A stretch of 64,000 bases of DNA, from the NCBI RefSeq assembly GCF_024127895.1, contig NZ_JAMYBK010000001.1:186001-250000 (forward strand). Reading direction: 5' to 3'. Positions 45,147 through 56,772 of the stretch are shown here, one piece after another (the first letter of the stretch is position 1; each line of letters opens with the position of its first letter). The notes beneath the pieces were generated by a model, which saw only the letters and a program-made list of their open reading frames with translations, was not told where the DNA came from and did not search any database. This stretch comes from Pseudomonas guariconensis. GTDB taxonomy: Bacteria > Pseudomonadota > Gammaproteobacteria > Pseudomonadales > Pseudomonadaceae. The position numbers and the translations under genes were made by a program.

Positions 45147-46268
45147 TCAACCGCGATAGTAACGTTGCGCGACAAAAGGCATTTTGCTGACTTTCAAGGC
45201 CACCTGCTTGCCCCGTACAACAGCAAACAAGGCGGTATCGAGCGCGGCATGTTCGCTATCGACATAACCCATGGCGACCGGTGCACCGAGCGTCGGACCG
45301 AAACCACCGCTGCACACCTTGCCGACCGGCTTGCCGTTCTGGTCGACGATCTCGGCACCTTCGCGTACCGGCGTGCGCTCCTGGGGCAGCAGGCCGACAC
45401 GCTTGCGGGCGACACCTTGCTGCTGCTGGGCGAACACAGCTTGCGCGCCCGGGAAGCCGCCAGCGCGAGCGCCGTCGGCACGGCGCACCTTGGAGATGGC
45501 CCATAGCAGGCTGGCCTCCACTGGCGTGGTACGGGTGTCCATGTCGTGGCCGTACAGGCACAGGCCAGCTTCCAGGCGCAGCGAGTCACGTGCGCCCAGG
45601 CCGATCGGCTGTACTTCGGGTTCGGCCAGCAGGCGACGGGCGAGGGCTTCGGCGGCGCCGGCCGGCACCGAGATCTCGTAACCGTCTTCACCGGTGTAGC
45701 CCGAGCGGCTGACGTAGCAGTCTTCGCCCAGCAGGGTGACCGGGCGGAACTGCATGAAGGTCATGCCGGCCACCTCCGGTGCCAGGCGCTCGAGCACCTG
45801 GGCAGCCGCCGGGCCTTGCAGGGCGAGCAGCGCACGTTCTTCGAACAGCGGCTGGATGTCGCAACGCGAGCCGATGTGCTGGCGCAGGTGGGCCAGGTCC
45901 TGGTCCTTGCAGGCGGCGTTGACCACCAGGAACAGCTCGTCGTCGCCCAGGTTGGCGACCATCAGGTCGTCGAGGATCCCACCCTGTTCGTTGGTGAACA
46001 TGGCATAGCGCTGCATGCCCAGCGGCAGGTCGACGATGTCCACCGGCACCAGGGTTTCCAGGGCCTGGGCGGCCTCGGCGCCACGCAGGCGGATCTGCCC
46101 CATGTGCGAGACGTCGAACAGGCCGGCCTGCTCGCGGGTGTGCAGGTGCTCCTTGAGCACGCCCAGCGGGTACTGCACCGGCATGTCGTAGCCGGCGAAC
46201 GGCACCATGCGCGCGCCCAGTTCCAGGTGCAGGGCGTGCAGCGGGGTCTTGTGCAGTGTTTCGGACAT
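45147..46268 (-). CDS. gcvT: Aminomethyltransferase (glycine cleavage T protein)
   Basis: A 373-residue T protein, which releases ammonia from the aminomethyl-lipoyl H protein and makes methylene-THF. The N-terminal [26 protein letters not shown] and the folate-site Asp (YTGEDGYEI) are typical. Met 46268 follows GAGGAG; a longer in-frame extension is the shadow of sdaA. It is the last gene of the gcvH-gcvP-sdaA-gcvT operon. Confidence 0.97.
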   Translation of the reverse strand: MSETLHKTPLHALHLELGARMVPFAGYDMPVQYPLGVLKEHLHTREQAGLFDVSHMGQIRLRGAEAAQALETLVPVDIVDLPLGMQRYAMFTNEQGGILDDLMVANLGDDELFLVVNAACKDQDLAHLRQHIGSRCDIQPLFEERALLALQGPAAAQVLERLAPEVAGMTFMQFRPVTLLGEDCYVSRSGYTGEDGYEISVPAGAAEALARRLLAEPEVQPIGLGARDSLRLEAGLCLYGHDMDTRTTPVEASLLWAISKVRRADGARAGGFPGAQAVFAQQQQGVARKRVGLLPQERTPVREGAEIVDQNGKPVGKVCSGGFGPTLGAPVAMGYVDSEHAALDTALFAVVRGKQVALKVSKMPFVAQRYYRG

Positions 46269-46294
46269 CGGGGGCTCCTCAGGTAGTGTTCGGG

Positions 46295-47671
<1,377 letters not shown>

Positions 47672-47708
47672 GGTGACCTCCTACCAGGGTCGTCGGGATG
47701 ACGGTGAA

Positions 47709-47784
47709 CCTGTGGCGGCGGGCTTGCCCGCGAATGCGATGGTGGCTTCACCGACGCTTTCGCGGGCAAGCCCGCTGCCACAGG
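47709..47784. repeat. REP-type palindrome between gcvP and sdaA
   Basis: Two arms (47709-47734 and 47759-47784) are near-perfect inverted copies around GCGGGCTTGCCCGCGAA. The 24-base spacer is unique. It lies inside the operon and could tune the ratio of gcvHP to sdaA-gcvT mRNA. Confidence 0.75.
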
Positions 47785-47806
47785 GTGGATGGCGAGCCTG
47801 GGGCTA

Positions 47807-50662
47807 TCAGGCGTCCTGGTAGCTCTCGATCGACGGGCACGCGCAGACCAGGTTGCGGTCGCCGTACACGTTGTCGACCCGGCCGACGGGCGGCCAGTAC
47901 TTGCCTTCCACCAGGCTCGGCAGTGGGTACACCGCCTGCTCGCGGCTGTAGCCGTGCGCCCATTCGCCGACCAGCTCCGCCGCCGTGTGCGGGGCGTTCT
48001 TCAGCGGGTTGTCGTCCTTGTCCAGGCTGCCGTTCTCCACGGCGCGGATTTCCTCGCGGATCTGGATCATCGCGTCGCAGAAACGGTCCAGTTCTTCCTT
48101 GGACTCGCTTTCGGTCGGTTCGATCATCAGCGTACCGGCTACCGGGAAGGACATGGTCGGGGCGTGGAAGCCGAAGTCGATCAGGCGCTTGGCCACGTCG
48201 TCGACGCTGATGCCGCTGGTGTCCTTGAGCGGGCGCAGGTCGAGGATGCACTCGTGGGCGACCAGGCCGTTGCCACCGGTGTACAAAACAGGATAGTGCT
48301 CTTCCAGGCGACGGGCGATGTAGTTGGCGTTGAGGATGGCCATCTGCGAAGCGCGCTTGAGGCCGGCGCCGCCCATCATGCGGATGTACATCCAGGTGAT
48401 CGGCAGGATGCTGGCGCTGCCGAACGGTGCGGCACAGACCGCGCCCTCGGGGTTGGCCAGGGTCGCGTGGCCCGGCAGGAAGGGGGCCAGGTGCGACTTG
48501 ACGCCGATCGGGCCGACGCCCGGGCCGCCACCGCCGTGGGGGATGCAGAAGGTCTTGTGCAGGTTCAGGTGCGACACGTCGCCGCCGAACTTGCCCGGTG
48601 CGCACAGGCCGACCATGGCGTTCATGTTGGCACCGTCGATGTACACCTGGCCGCCGTTGTCGTGGATGATCGCGCAGATCTCGCCGATCGCTTCCTCGAA
48701 CACGCCGTGGGTCGACGGGTAGGTGATCATCAGCGCGGCGAGTTGCTCGCGGTGCTCGATGGCCTTGGCGCGCAGGTCGTCGACATCGACGTTGCCACGG
48801 GCGTCGCAGGCGGTGACCACCACGCGCATGCCGGCCATGTGCGCGGTCGCCGGGTTGGTGCCGTGGGCCGAGGAGGGGATCAGGCAGATGTTGCGATGGC
48901 CCTCGCCGCGGCTGCGGTGGTAGGCGCGGATCGCCAGCAGGCCGGCGTATTCGCCCTGGGAGCCGGCATTGGGCTGCAGCGACACGGCGTCATAGCCGGT
49001 GGCGGCGCAGAGCATGTCCTCCAGTTCGCGGGTCATCTGCAGGTAGCCCTGGCTCTGCTCGGCCGGGGCGAAGGGGTGCAGGTTGCCGAACTCGGCCCAG
49101 GTCACCGGGATCATCTCGCTGGCGGCGTTGAGCTTCATGGTGCACGAGCCCAGCGGGATCATGCTGCGGTCCAGGGCCAGGTCCTTGTCGGCCAGGCGGC
49201 GCAGGTAGCGCATCAGCTCGGTTTCGCTGTGGTAGCGGTTGAACACCGGGTGCGCGAGGATCGCCGACTGGCGCAGCAGGGCGGCCGGCAGGCGCGAGGC
49301 CGCGGTGGCGGCCAGGGCGGCGAAGTCCGGCAGGGCCTGGTCGCCGGCGAACAGTTGCCAGAGGGCCTCGACGTCGGCCTGGGTGCAGGTCTCGTCCAGG
49401 GACAGGCCCAGGTGCGTGGCGTCGACCTGGCGCAGGTTGACGCGCTGGGCGCGGGCTTTGTCGTGCAGGCTGGCGGTGGCATCGCCGGTGGCCAGGGTCA
49501 GGGTGTCGAAGCAGGCGCCGGTCACCACGTTGACGCCCAGTTGGCCGAGGCCGGCGGCGAGGATCGCGGTCAGGGCATGGGTGCGTTCGGCGATGCGCTT
49601 GAGGCCGGCCGGGCCGTGGTACACGGCGAACATGCTGGCGATGTTGGCCAGCAGCACCTGGGCGGTGCAAATGTTGCTGGTGGCTTTCTCGCGGCGGATG
49701 TGCTGTTCGCGGGTCTGCATGGCCAGGCGCAGGGCGGTCTTGCCGAAACGGTCGATCGACACGCCGACCAGGCGGCCCGGCATGTCGCGCTTGAAGGCGT
49801 CACGGGTGGCGAAGTAGGCCGCGTGCGGGCCGCCGAAGCCCAGCGGTACGCCGAAACGTTGGGCGCTGCCGATGGCCACGTCCGCATCGAACTCGCCGGG
49901 CGGGGTGAGCAGGGTCAGCGCCAGCAGGTCGGCGGCCACCGCTACCAGGGCGTTGGCGGCGTGGAAGCGTTGCACCAGCTCACGGTAGTCGAACACGTCG
50001 CCGTTGCTGGCCGGGTATTGCAGCAGGGCGCCGAAGAACGCGCTGACGTCGGTCAGTTCGCGCTCGTCGCCGACCACCACCTCGATGCCCAGGGGCTCGG
50101 CACGGGTGCGCAGCACGTCGAGGGTCTGCCGGTGGCAGTGGACGGAGGCGAAGAAGGCATGGCTGGCCTTGTTCTTCGACAGGCGCTTGCAGAAGGTCAT
50201 GGCCTCGGCGGCGGCCGTGGCTTCGTCGAGCAAGGATGCGTTGGCGATCGGCAGGCCGGTCAGGTCGCTGACCAGGGTCTGGAAGTTCAGCAGCGCTTCC
50301 AGGCGGCCTTGGGAGATTTCCGGCTGGTAGGGGGTGTAGGCGGTGTACCAGGCCGGGTTTTCCAGCAGGTTGCGCAGGATCGGCGCCGGGGTATGGCAGT
50401 TGTAGTAGCCCTGGCCGATATAGCTCTTGAACAGCTGGTTCTGGCTGGCGATGGCCTTGAGGTCGGCGAGGGCATCGGCCTCGCTCTGGCCGTCGCTGGC
50501 GCCCAGCACGCTAGTGCCCTTGATGCTCTCGGGGATGACAGCGGCGGTCATGGCCTCCAGGGAATCGAAGCCCAGGGTGGCGAGCATGGCTTGCTCGTCG
50601 GCGCTGCGTGGGCCGATGTGACGGGCGATGAATTCGTTGGCGGTGCCGAGGTCGATGGTCAT
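47807..50662 (-). CDS. gcvP: Glycine dehydrogenase (glycine cleavage P protein)
   Basis: A 951-residue homodimer-type P protein that decarboxylates glycine with PLP and passes the aminomethyl group to lipoyl-H. It has two related halves; the PLP lysine is in [18 protein letters not shown] near residue 700. The N-terminal [20 protein letters not shown] and the central [12 protein letters not shown] are diagnostic. The start follows GAGGAGA and is 12 bases after gcvH. Confidence 0.98.
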   Translation of the reverse strand: MTIDLGTANEFIARHIGPRSADEQAMLATLGFDSLEAMTAAVIPESIKGTSVLGASDGQSEADALADLKAIASQNQLFKSYIGQGYYNCHTPAPILRNLLENPAWYTAYTPYQPEISQGRLEALLNFQTLVSDLTGLPIANASLLDEATAAAEAMTFCKRLSKNKASHAFFASVHCHRQTLDVLRTRAEPLGIEVVVGDERELTDVSAFFGALLQYPASNGDVFDYRELVQRFHAANALVAVAADLLALTLLTPPGEFDADVAIGSAQRFGVPLGFGGPHAAYFATRDAFKRDMPGRLVGVSIDRFGKTALRLAMQTREQHIRREKATSNICTAQVLLANIASMFAVYHGPAGLKRIAERTHALTAILAAGLGQLGVNVVTGACFDTLTLATGDATASLHDKARAQRVNLRQVDATHLGLSLDETCTQADVEALWQLFAGDQALPDFAALAATAASRLPAALLRQSAILAHPVFNRYHSETELMRYLRRLADKDLALDRSMIPLGSCTMKLNAASEMIPVTWAEFGNLHPFAPAEQSQGYLQMTRELEDMLCAATGYDAVSLQPNAGSQGEYAGLLAIRAYHRSRGEGHRNICLIPSSAHGTNPATAHMAGMRVVVTACDARGNVDVDDLRAKAIEHREQLAALMITYPSTHGVFEEAIGEICAIIHDNGGQVYIDGANMNAMVGLCAPGKFGGDVSHLNLHKTFCIPHGGGGPGVGPIGVKSHLAPFLPGHATLANPEGAVCAAPFGSASILPITWMYIRMMGGAGLKRASQMAILNANYIARRLEEHYPVLYTGGNGLVAHECILDLRPLKDTSGISVDDVAKRLIDFGFHAPTMSFPVAGTLMIEPTESESKEELDRFCDAMIQIREEIRAVENGSLDKDDNPLKNAPHTAAELVGEWAHGYSREQAVYPLPSLVEGKYWPPVGRVDNVYGDRNLVCACPSIESYQDA

Positions 50663-50674
50663 GGCGGCTTCTCC

Positions 50675-51058
50675 TCAGGCGTCGTCGTTGGCGTTGAGCA
50701 GGCGGTCGTAGGCGGCCTGGTCGAGCAGGCTGGCCACGGCGCTGGCGTCGGCGGGGACGAAGCGGAAGAACCAGCCTTCGCCCAGCGGGTCTTCGTTGAC
50801 CAGCTCGGGGCTGGCGTCGAGCTGGTCGTTGACCGCGATCACTTCACCGGTCAGGGGCATGTAGACGCCGCTGGCGGCCTTCACCGATTCGACGGTGGAG
50901 GCTTCGGCACCTTTTTCGTAGTGCTGCAGTTCTGGCAGTTGCACGTAGACCACATCGCCCAGGGCGTTCTGGGCGTAGGCGGTGATGCCCACGGTGACGC
51001 TGCCGTCGGCCTCGACGCGCAGCCATTCGTGATCTTCGGTGAAACGCAACTCGCTCAT
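50675..51058 (-). CDS. gcvH: Glycine cleavage H protein
   Basis: A 127-residue lipoyl carrier. The lipoylated lysine lies in TVESVKAASGVYMPL near residue 63. The N-terminal ELRFTEDHEWLRVE is typical. It is the first gene of the operon, about 50 bases downstream of the predicted sigma-54 start site. An upstream in-frame extension in the reading frame is not coding. Confidence 0.96.
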   Translation of the reverse strand: MSELRFTEDHEWLRVEADGSVTVGITAYAQNALGDVVYVQLPELQHYEKGAEASTVESVKAASGVYMPLTGEVIAVNDQLDASPELVNEDPLGEGWFFRFVPADASAVASLLDQAAYDRLLNANDDA

Positions 51059-51119
51059 GGAAATTCCTCGCAGGGGGCGTTGGGTGCGGTAGGTCCGCAC
51101 TCTTGGTTGGAATTCCCTT

Positions 51120-51135
51120 AGCAATAATGCGGCCA
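51120..51135 (-). promoter_or_regulatory. Sigma-54 promoter of the glycine operon
   Basis: Read on the minus strand, these 16 bases are TGGCCGCATTATTGCT. The -24 GG and -12 GC dinucleotides are exactly ten bases apart, with TGGC and TTGC both at consensus. It points at gcvH, whose ATG is about 60 bases downstream. Together with the adjacent EBP gene and operator sites this makes RpoN control very likely. Confidence 0.88.
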
Positions 51136-51200
51136 GATGAGTCAATCGCTTATAAATCAATGGGTTGAGGGGATATTGGGAAAGTCCATGTTCCGCAGTC

Positions 51201-51218
51201 TGTAATGAAATCGCTACA
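51201..51218. promoter_or_regulatory. Operator site 1 (proximal) of the glycine operon
   Basis: TGTAATGAAATCGCTACA is an 18-bp site of the form TGTAATG-N4-CG-TAC. It lies about 65 bases upstream of the -24 element, within range for an enhancer-binding protein. It shares GTAATGAAATCG with the two distal sites. Confidence 0.7.
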
Positions 51219-51281
51219 GATGTTGGGCGATTGAAAAGCTGTGCTGGATCAAACCCTTGCGTAGCTGCATCTGCAAAGGCG

Positions 51282-51299
51282 TGTATCGATTTCATTACG
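51282..51299. promoter_or_regulatory. Operator site 2 of the glycine operon (inverted)
   Basis: TGTATCGATTTCATTACG is the reverse complement of an 18-bp site (CGTAATGAAATCGATACA). It pairs with site 3 as a perfect inverted repeat, arms 51283-51298 and 51302-51317, with three bases between. Confidence 0.7.
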
Positions 51300-51300
51300 A

Positions 51301-51318
51301 TGTAATGAAATCGATACG
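51301..51318. promoter_or_regulatory. Operator site 3 (distal) of the glycine operon
   Basis: TGTAATGAAATCGATACG agrees with site 1 at 16 of 18 positions. It is 20 bases downstream (in minus-strand terms) of the gcsR stop codon at 51338. Confidence 0.7.
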
Positions 51319-51337
51319 AAGATGTTCCGTACCGTCA

Positions 51338-52846
51338 TCAGCCCTTCGCCGGAATCCCGTACTTACGCAGGCGCTGGGCGATGGCGGTGTGCGAGGTCTG
51401 CAACCGGTTGGCCAACTGGCGAGTCGAAGGATGGCTCACGTACAGGCGCTGCAGCAGGTCGCGCTCGAAGGCCTGGACGGCTTGCTCCAGGCTGGCCACG
51501 TCACCATCCTGGCCACGCGCCACCGAGGTACCGGCGATGTCCAGGTCGCCGATGTCCACCAGGCTGCCATCGCAGATGGCGGCGGCGCGGAAGATCACGT
51601 TCTGCAATTGGCGTACGTTACCGGGCCAGGGGTTGGCCAGCAGCGCCGGGTGGGTGGCCGGTGCCAGGTGGCAGGGTGGGCGCTGGATCTGGGTGCAGGC
51701 CTGCTGCATGAAGACATGCGCCAGCAGGAGGATGTCCTGGCCACGTTCGCGCAGGGGCGGGACTTGCAGGTTAAGGACGTTGAGGCGATAGAACAGGTCT
51801 TCGCGGAACGTGCCTTCGGCGACCATGCGTTCCAGGTCGCGGTGGGTGGCGCTGATGATGCGCACGTCGACCTTGACCTCGCGGTCGCCACCGACCCGAC
51901 GGAAGCTGCCGTCGTTGAGAAAACGCAGCAGCTTGGCCTGCAGGTAGGGCGACATCTCGCCGATCTCGTCGAGGAACACCGTGCCCTGGTTGGCCAGTTC
52001 CATCAAGCCTGGCTTACCACCCCGTTGCGCGCCGGTGAAGGCGCCCGGGGCGTAGCCGAACAGTTCGCTCTCGGCCAGGTTCTCCGGCAGTGCGGCGCAG
52101 TTCAGCGCGAGGAACGGCGCGGCATGGCGGCTGCTGGTGGCATGGCAGGCGCGGGCCACCAGCTCCTTGCCGGTACCGGTCTCGCCATGTACCAGCAGCG
52201 GTGCATCCAGGGCTGCCACGCGCAGGGCACGGGCCTTGAGGGTGCGGATCGCCGGGGAGTCGCCGAGCAGGGCATCGAAGCCTTCGGCGTGATCGTGGTG
52301 CAGGGCCGACAGGCGTTCGCCCATGCGGTGCGGCGGATAGAGGGTGAGCAGGCCGCCGGCGTTGGTGATCGGCGTGGCGTCGAGCAGCAGGCTCTGGCCG
52401 TTGAGCTGCATCTCGCGCATGGGCAGGTGGAAGTTGTTGTCCAGCAGGGCCTGGAGCAGCCCCGGGTCGCCAAACAGCTCGCCCACCGAGCGGCCGGCCG
52501 ACTCGCGCCCGCACAGGGCGATCAGCGCCGGGTTGGCCAGCAACACCTTGCCGGCGCTGTCTACCGCCAGCACCGGGTCGCTCATGGCGGCGAGCAGGGC
52601 ATCGAGCTGCAGGTGGCGACGCTGGCCGGGAAGGATGTCGACCACTTCCACCGACTGCACGCCCTGGACCTCGAACAGCGCATCGTGCAGTTCCTCGAGC
52701 ACGGCGGGGCTCAAGGTCGGGGCGTCGATGTAGACGTTCGGCGGGACCATCTCCACGGCGTCGAGGTTGAGGTTGCGGGCACCGAGCAGGGCCAGGACTT
52801 CCTGGGTGATGCCGACGCGGTCGATGAAGCTGACGTGGATGCGCAT
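51338..52846 (-). CDS. gcsR: Sigma-54-dependent activator of glycine catabolism (GcsR/TyrR type)
   Basis: A 502-residue enhancer-binding protein. Order: ACT-like ligand domain (residues 1-70, RIHVSFIDRVGITQEVLALL), PAS domain (about 78-165), AAA+ domain (about 190-430) with Walker A GETGTGKE at 221-228 and GAFTGA at 268-273, and a C-terminal Fis-type HTH (STRQLANRLQTSHTAIAQRL). The intact GAFTGA means it can engage sigma-54, unlike E. coli TyrR. It lies directly upstream of gcvH on the same strand, matching P. aeruginosa gcsR, whose product activates glycine cleavage when glycine is present. No strong ribosome site is seen before ATG 52846. Confidence 0.9.
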   Translation of the reverse strand: MRIHVSFIDRVGITQEVLALLGARNLNLDAVEMVPPNVYIDAPTLSPAVLEELHDALFEVQGVQSVEVVDILPGQRRHLQLDALLAAMSDPVLAVDSAGKVLLANPALIALCGRESAGRSVGELFGDPGLLQALLDNNFHLPMREMQLNGQSLLLDATPITNAGGLLTLYPPHRMGERLSALHHDHAEGFDALLGDSPAIRTLKARALRVAALDAPLLVHGETGTGKELVARACHATSSRHAAPFLALNCAALPENLAESELFGYAPGAFTGAQRGGKPGLMELANQGTVFLDEIGEMSPYLQAKLLRFLNDGSFRRVGGDREVKVDVRIISATHRDLERMVAEGTFREDLFYRLNVLNLQVPPLRERGQDILLLAHVFMQQACTQIQRPPCHLAPATHPALLANPWPGNVRQLQNVIFRAAAICDGSLVDIGDLDIAGTSVARGQDGDVASLEQAVQAFERDLLQRLYVSHPSTRQLANRLQTSHTAIAQRLRKYGIPAKG

Positions 52847-52898
52847 TGGGGGAGCGGTAGCCGGGGATGGAGGCGGATAGCTTCAAGCTTCATGCTTC

Positions 52899-52949
52899 AA
52901 GCTGCAAGAGAAAAGCGAATCGCGCAGGTTCGGCAGTCTCTTGCAGCTT
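52899..52949. repeat. Inverted repeat between gcsR and the DUF5064 gene
   Basis: Perfect 13-bp arms AAGCTGCAAGAGA (52899-52911) and TCTCTTGCAGCTT (52937-52949) with a 25-base spacer. Neighbouring AGCTTCAAGCTT units at 52879-52898 belong to the same short family as 39018. It separates the arc cluster from gcsR. Confidence 0.65.
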
Positions 52950-52956
52950 GCAGCTC

Positions 52957-53319
52957 CTATCCCAGGTGCTCGGGCTTGATGGGGTCTCCGGATTTCACGT
53001 CCAGTTGCGCCCGTACGTCCTCGAACATCAGGTCGTAGTACTTGTGCGACGAGCCGAGGCTACTGGCGTTTTTCGGGATGCCGTACTTTTCCGCCACCCG
53101 GGTGACATGGCGGGCGAAGTCGAAGGCCTGGTCCTTGGCCAGGAAGAACGTCTCGTCCATGTCCTTGCCCTGGATATTGCCGTGCATGCGGAACTGCATG
53201 CCCTTGCCTTCCTTGGGATCCTGCGCGACCTCGTAATCGATGCACAGGTTGTAGCTATGGTCATCCTTGGTCAGCGCATGGCGCTCGATATGCAGGTGAC
53301 CGGGTTGGAACTGGGCCAT
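52957..53319 (-). CDS. Small protein at the end of the arc cluster (DUF5064-like)
   Basis: A 120-residue soluble protein. It begins MAQFQPGHLHIERHALTKDD and carries CIDYEVAQDPKEGKGMQFRM followed by MHGNIQGKDMDETFFLAKDQ. I recall this as the DUF5064 family of pseudomonads, with no known function. Met 53319 follows a GGAG site (CCGGAGGATT on the minus strand). It is 56 bases downstream of arcC on the same strand, so it may be transcribed with arcDABC. No metal or catalytic motif is evident. Confidence 0.78.
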   Translation of the reverse strand: MAQFQPGHLHIERHALTKDDHSYNLCIDYEVAQDPKEGKGMQFRMHGNIQGKDMDETFFLAKDQAFDFARHVTRVAEKYGIPKNASSLGSSHKYYDLMFEDVRAQLDVKSGDPIKPEHLG

Positions 53320-53375
53320 GGCGCAATCCTCCGGAAAGTTGAAAACGGCGGGCGCCCCACGCCCGCCTACTGCAC

Positions 53376-54314
53376 TCAACGGTAGCTGATGCCCGGCTTG
53401 GCGGTGGAGACGCGGGTGCCGGCGGTGCCCTTGACGATGTCCTGGATGTCCGACAGCGAACCGATCACCGCCACCTTGCCGGTGTGGCGCGCGAAGTCGC
53501 AGGCGGCCTGGACCTTCGGTCCCATGGAACCGGCGGCGAAGCCGAGCTTTTCCAGCTCGTCGGGGTGGGCTTCGGCGATGGCTTTCTGGGTGGGCTTGTT
53601 GTAGTCAATGTACGCCGCGTTCACGTCGGTGGCGATCACCAGAAGGTCGGCCTTGAGCTGCTCGGCCAGCAGTGCCGAGCACAGGTCCTTGTCGATCACC
53701 GCCTCGATGCCCTGGAGGAGGCGTTCGCCCTTGGCCGGGTCGTACATGGTGGGGATGCCGCCGCCGCCGGCGCAGATCACCACGGTGCCTTTCTCCAGCA
53801 GCCAGGTGATCGGCTTGATCTCGAAGATGCGCTTGGGCCTGGGGCTGGCCACGACGCGGCGGTACTTGTCGCCGTCGGGCTTGACCACCCAGCCTTTCTC
53901 CTCGGCCAGGCGCTGGGCTTCTTCCTTGCCATAGACCGGGCCGATGAACTTGGTCGGGTCCTGGAAGGCCGGGTCGTTGGCATCCACTTCCACCTGGGTG
54001 AGCAGGGTGGCGAACGGCACTTCGAACGGCAGCAGGTTGCCCAGCTCCTGTTCGATCATGTAGCCGATCATGCCTTCGGTTTCGGCACCGAGCACATCCA
54101 GCGGGTAAGCCTCGTCGGGTTTGTAGGCCTGGCCCTGGAGCGACAGCAGGCCGACCTGGGGACCGTTGCCGTGGGCGATGACCAGTTCGTTGCCGGCATG
54201 GATCTTGGCGATCTGCTCGGTGGCGATGCGGATATTGGCGCGCTGGTTGTCGGCGGTCATCGGTTCGCCGCGGCGCAACAGGGCGTTGCCGCCCAAAGCA
54301 ACAACGATACGCAT
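53376..54314 (-). CDS. arcC: Carbamate kinase
   Basis: A 312-residue kinase that makes ATP from carbamoyl phosphate and ADP, the energy-yielding last step of the arginine deiminase pathway. The start [22 protein letters not shown] and the [11 protein letters not shown] loop near residue 185 are diagnostic. It follows argI after 89 bases containing a long hairpin. GGAC and AAAGGA precede the start. Confidence 0.96.
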   Translation of the reverse strand: MRIVVALGGNALLRRGEPMTADNQRANIRIATEQIAKIHAGNELVIAHGNGPQVGLLSLQGQAYKPDEAYPLDVLGAETEGMIGYMIEQELGNLLPFEVPFATLLTQVEVDANDPAFQDPTKFIGPVYGKEEAQRLAEEKGWVVKPDGDKYRRVVASPRPKRIFEIKPITWLLEKGTVVICAGGGGIPTMYDPAKGERLLQGIEAVIDKDLCSALLAEQLKADLLVIATDVNAAYIDYNKPTQKAIAEAHPDELEKLGFAAGSMGPKVQAACDFARHTGKVAVIGSLSDIQDIVKGTAGTRVSTAKPGISYR

Positions 54315-54356
54315 GGGGAATGTCCTTTAAACGGAAATGTGCTGATCGATGCTGAG

Positions 54357-54389
54357 CCTGTGGGAGGGAGCAGGCCCGCCTCCCACAGG
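54357..54389. terminator. Intercistronic hairpin between argI and arcC
   Basis: An 11-bp perfect stem CCTGTGGGAGG (54357-54367) / CCTCCCACAGG (54379-54389) with no T-tract. It probably sets mRNA stability or attenuates read-through and is REP-like in sequence. Confidence 0.55.
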
Positions 54390-54403
54390 GATCGCGCGTG
54401 GCG

Positions 54404-55414
54404 TTACAGGTCGGCCAGCGTCGATACCAGGATCGCCTTGATCGTGTGCATGCGGTTCTCCGCCTGCTCGAAGGCGATGCACGCCGGCGACTCGAACACG
54501 TCGTCGGTCACTTCGATGCCGTTGGCCAGGTTCGGGTACTGCTCGGCGATCTGCTTGCCGACCTTGGTCTCGGAGTTGTGGAAGGCCGGCAGGCAATGCA
54601 TGAACTTGGTCCGCGGGTTGCCGGTGGACTTCATCAGTTCCTTGTTCACCTGGTAGGGCAGCAGCAGCTTGATGCGCTCGCCCCAGGCCTCGACCGGCTC
54701 GCCCATGGACACCCAGACGTCGGTGTGGACGAAGTCCACGCCCTGGACCGCGGCTTTCGGGTCTTCGGTGAGGGTGATGCGCGCACCGCTCTCTTCGGCG
54801 TATTGCTTGCAACGCTCGACCAGATCGTCATGCGGCCACAGCGCCTTGGGCGCGGCGATGCGCACGTCCATGCCGAGCTTGGCGCCGATCAGCAGCAGCG
54901 AGTTGCCCATGTTGTTGCGGGCATCGCCCAGGTAGGCGTAGCTGATGTCGTGCAGCGGCTTGTCGCTGTGCTCGCGCATGGTCAGCACGTCGGCGATCAT
55001 CTGGGTCGGGTGGTATTCATCGGTCAGGCCGTTGAACACCGGCACGCCGGCGTACTTGGCCAGCTCCTCGACGATCTCTTGCTTGAAGCCCCGGTACTCG
55101 ATGGCGTCGTACATGCGCCCGAGCACGCGGGCGGTGTCCTTCATGCTTTCCTTGTGGCCGATCTGCGAAGAATTGGGGTCGATGTAGGTGACGTTGGCGC
55201 CTTGGTCATAGGCGGCGACCTCGAAGGCGCAACGGGTGCGGGTGGAGGTCTTCTCGAAGATCAGGGCGATGTTGTTGCCTTTGAGGTGCTGCTGCTCGGT
55301 GCCGGTGTACTTGGCGCGCTTGAGGTCGCGGGAGAGGTCCAGCAGGTACTTCAACTCGCGGGTGGAGTGGTGCTCCAGGCTGAGCAGGTTGCGGTTGTGG
55401 ATGTTGAACGCCAT
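54404..55414 (-). CDS. argI: Ornithine carbamoyltransferase, catabolic
   Basis: A 336-residue OTCase that phosphorolyses citrulline to ornithine and carbamoyl phosphate in the deiminase pathway. The carbamoyl phosphate loop STRTR (near residue 58), the HPTQ motif (near 135) and HCLP (near 275) are intact. Its place in the arc cluster marks it as catabolic (ArcB type), in contrast to anabolic ArgF. AAGGAG precedes the start. Confidence 0.95.
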   Translation of the reverse strand: MAFNIHNRNLLSLEHHSTRELKYLLDLSRDLKRAKYTGTEQQHLKGNNIALIFEKTSTRTRCAFEVAAYDQGANVTYIDPNSSQIGHKESMKDTARVLGRMYDAIEYRGFKQEIVEELAKYAGVPVFNGLTDEYHPTQMIADVLTMREHSDKPLHDISYAYLGDARNNMGNSLLLIGAKLGMDVRIAAPKALWPHDDLVERCKQYAEESGARITLTEDPKAAVQGVDFVHTDVWVSMGEPVEAWGERIKLLLPYQVNKELMKSTGNPRTKFMHCLPAFHNSETKVGKQIAEQYPNLANGIEVTDDVFESPACIAFEQAENRMHTIKAILVSTLADL

Positions 55415-55483
55415 GACGGTTCTCCTTGGATTCGGGGTGTGTCCGGCTGCCGCCGCGTGGGGGCAGCCGGCAAGCGATGGTCG

Positions 55484-56740
55484 TTAGTAGTCGATCGGGT
55501 CGCGCACGATCGGGCAGGTCATGCAGTGGCCGCCGCCCCGGCCGCGGCCCAGCTCGCCGGCGCTGATGGTGATGACCTCGATACCGGCCTTGCGCAGCAG
55601 GGTGTTGGTATAGGTGTTGCGGTCGTAGCCGATGACCACGCCGGGCTCCACCGCCACCACGTTGTTGCCGTCATCCCACTGCTCGCGTTCGGCGGCGAAG
55701 CTGTTGCCGCCGGTCTCGACCACCCGCAGCTTGGCCAGGCCCAGTTGTTCGGCGACCACCTCGATGAACGTCTTGTTCTCGCGGCGCACGTCCATGCCAT
55801 AGGGCCTGCTTTCGTCCGGCTGGATGATGAACGGCACGATCTCCCGGACCACTTCCGGGAAGACCGTGACCAGGTCGCGGTCGCAGAAGCTGAACACGGT
55901 GTCCAGGTGCATGGCGGCGCGGGACTTCGGCAGGCCGGCGACGATCACCTTCTGCGCCGCGCCCTTGGCGAACAGGTTCTGTGCCAGTTGGCCGATGGCC
56001 TGGCGCGAGGTGCGCTCGCCCATGCCGATCAGCACGATGCCCTTGCCGATCGGCATGACGTCGCCGCCTTCGAGGGTGGCCTGGCCGTGGTCCTTGTCCG
56101 GGTCTCCATACCAGACCTGGAAGTCGGCCTTGGTGAACTCGGGGTGGAACTTGTAGATGGCGGTGGTCAGCAGGGTTTCCTGACGACGCGCTGGCCAGTA
56201 CATCGGGTTGAGCGTCACGCCGCCGTAGATCCAGCAGGTGGTGTCGCGGGTGAACTGGGTGTTGGGCAGCGGCGGCAGGATGAAGCTGGAGTGGCCCAGG
56301 TAGTCGTTGTACATCTTGATCACGCTGGCGCCTTCGCTCTCCGGCAGGTCCTGGCCGGCCACGCCGCCGATCAGGAACTCGGCCAGGTGGCGCGGCTCCA
56401 GGCCTTCCAGCCAGCTGCGCACTTCGTTGGTCAGGCCGACGCCGACGGTGTCAGCGGTGATCTTGCGGTCGAGGATCCACTTGAGCGCTTCCTTGTTCTG
56501 CACGATCTCGGTGAGCAGGTTGTGCATCTCCAGCACCTCGACGCCGCGCTCGCGCATCTTGGTGACGAAGTCGAAGTGGTCGCGCTTGGCCTGGTCGACC
56601 CAGATCACATCATCGAACAGCAGTTCGTCGCAGTTGCTCGGGGTCAGGCGCTTGTGCGCCAGGCCCGGGGCGCAGACCATCACCTTGCGCAGCTTGCCGG
56701 CTTCGGAGTGGACGCCGTATTGCACTTTTTCCGTGGACAT
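55484..56740 (-). CDS. arcA: Arginine deiminase
   Basis: A 418-residue enzyme that hydrolyses arginine to citrulline and ammonia. The catalytic Cys406 is in [13 protein letters not shown], and the other active residues lie in [12 protein letters not shown] and the [15 protein letters not shown] region. GGAGG lies eight bases before the start. It is 32 bases after arcD. Confidence 0.97.
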   Translation of the reverse strand: MSTEKVQYGVHSEAGKLRKVMVCAPGLAHKRLTPSNCDELLFDDVIWVDQAKRDHFDFVTKMRERGVEVLEMHNLLTEIVQNKEALKWILDRKITADTVGVGLTNEVRSWLEGLEPRHLAEFLIGGVAGQDLPESEGASVIKMYNDYLGHSSFILPPLPNTQFTRDTTCWIYGGVTLNPMYWPARRQETLLTTAIYKFHPEFTKADFQVWYGDPDKDHGQATLEGGDVMPIGKGIVLIGMGERTSRQAIGQLAQNLFAKGAAQKVIVAGLPKSRAAMHLDTVFSFCDRDLVTVFPEVVREIVPFIIQPDESRPYGMDVRRENKTFIEVVAEQLGLAKLRVVETGGNSFAAEREQWDDGNNVVAVEPGVVIGYDRNTYTNTLLRKAGIEVITISAGELGRGRGGGHCMTCPIVRDPIDY

Positions 56741-56772
56741 GATTCATACCTCCAAGAATGCGAAGACGTGGT

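Noticed and set aside
47789..51121. A 1110-codon open frame on the plus strand across gcvP and gcvH
   Set aside because: It is a GC-skew shadow of gcvP/gcvH. The product is Gly/Val/Ala/Gln-rich repeats without motifs.
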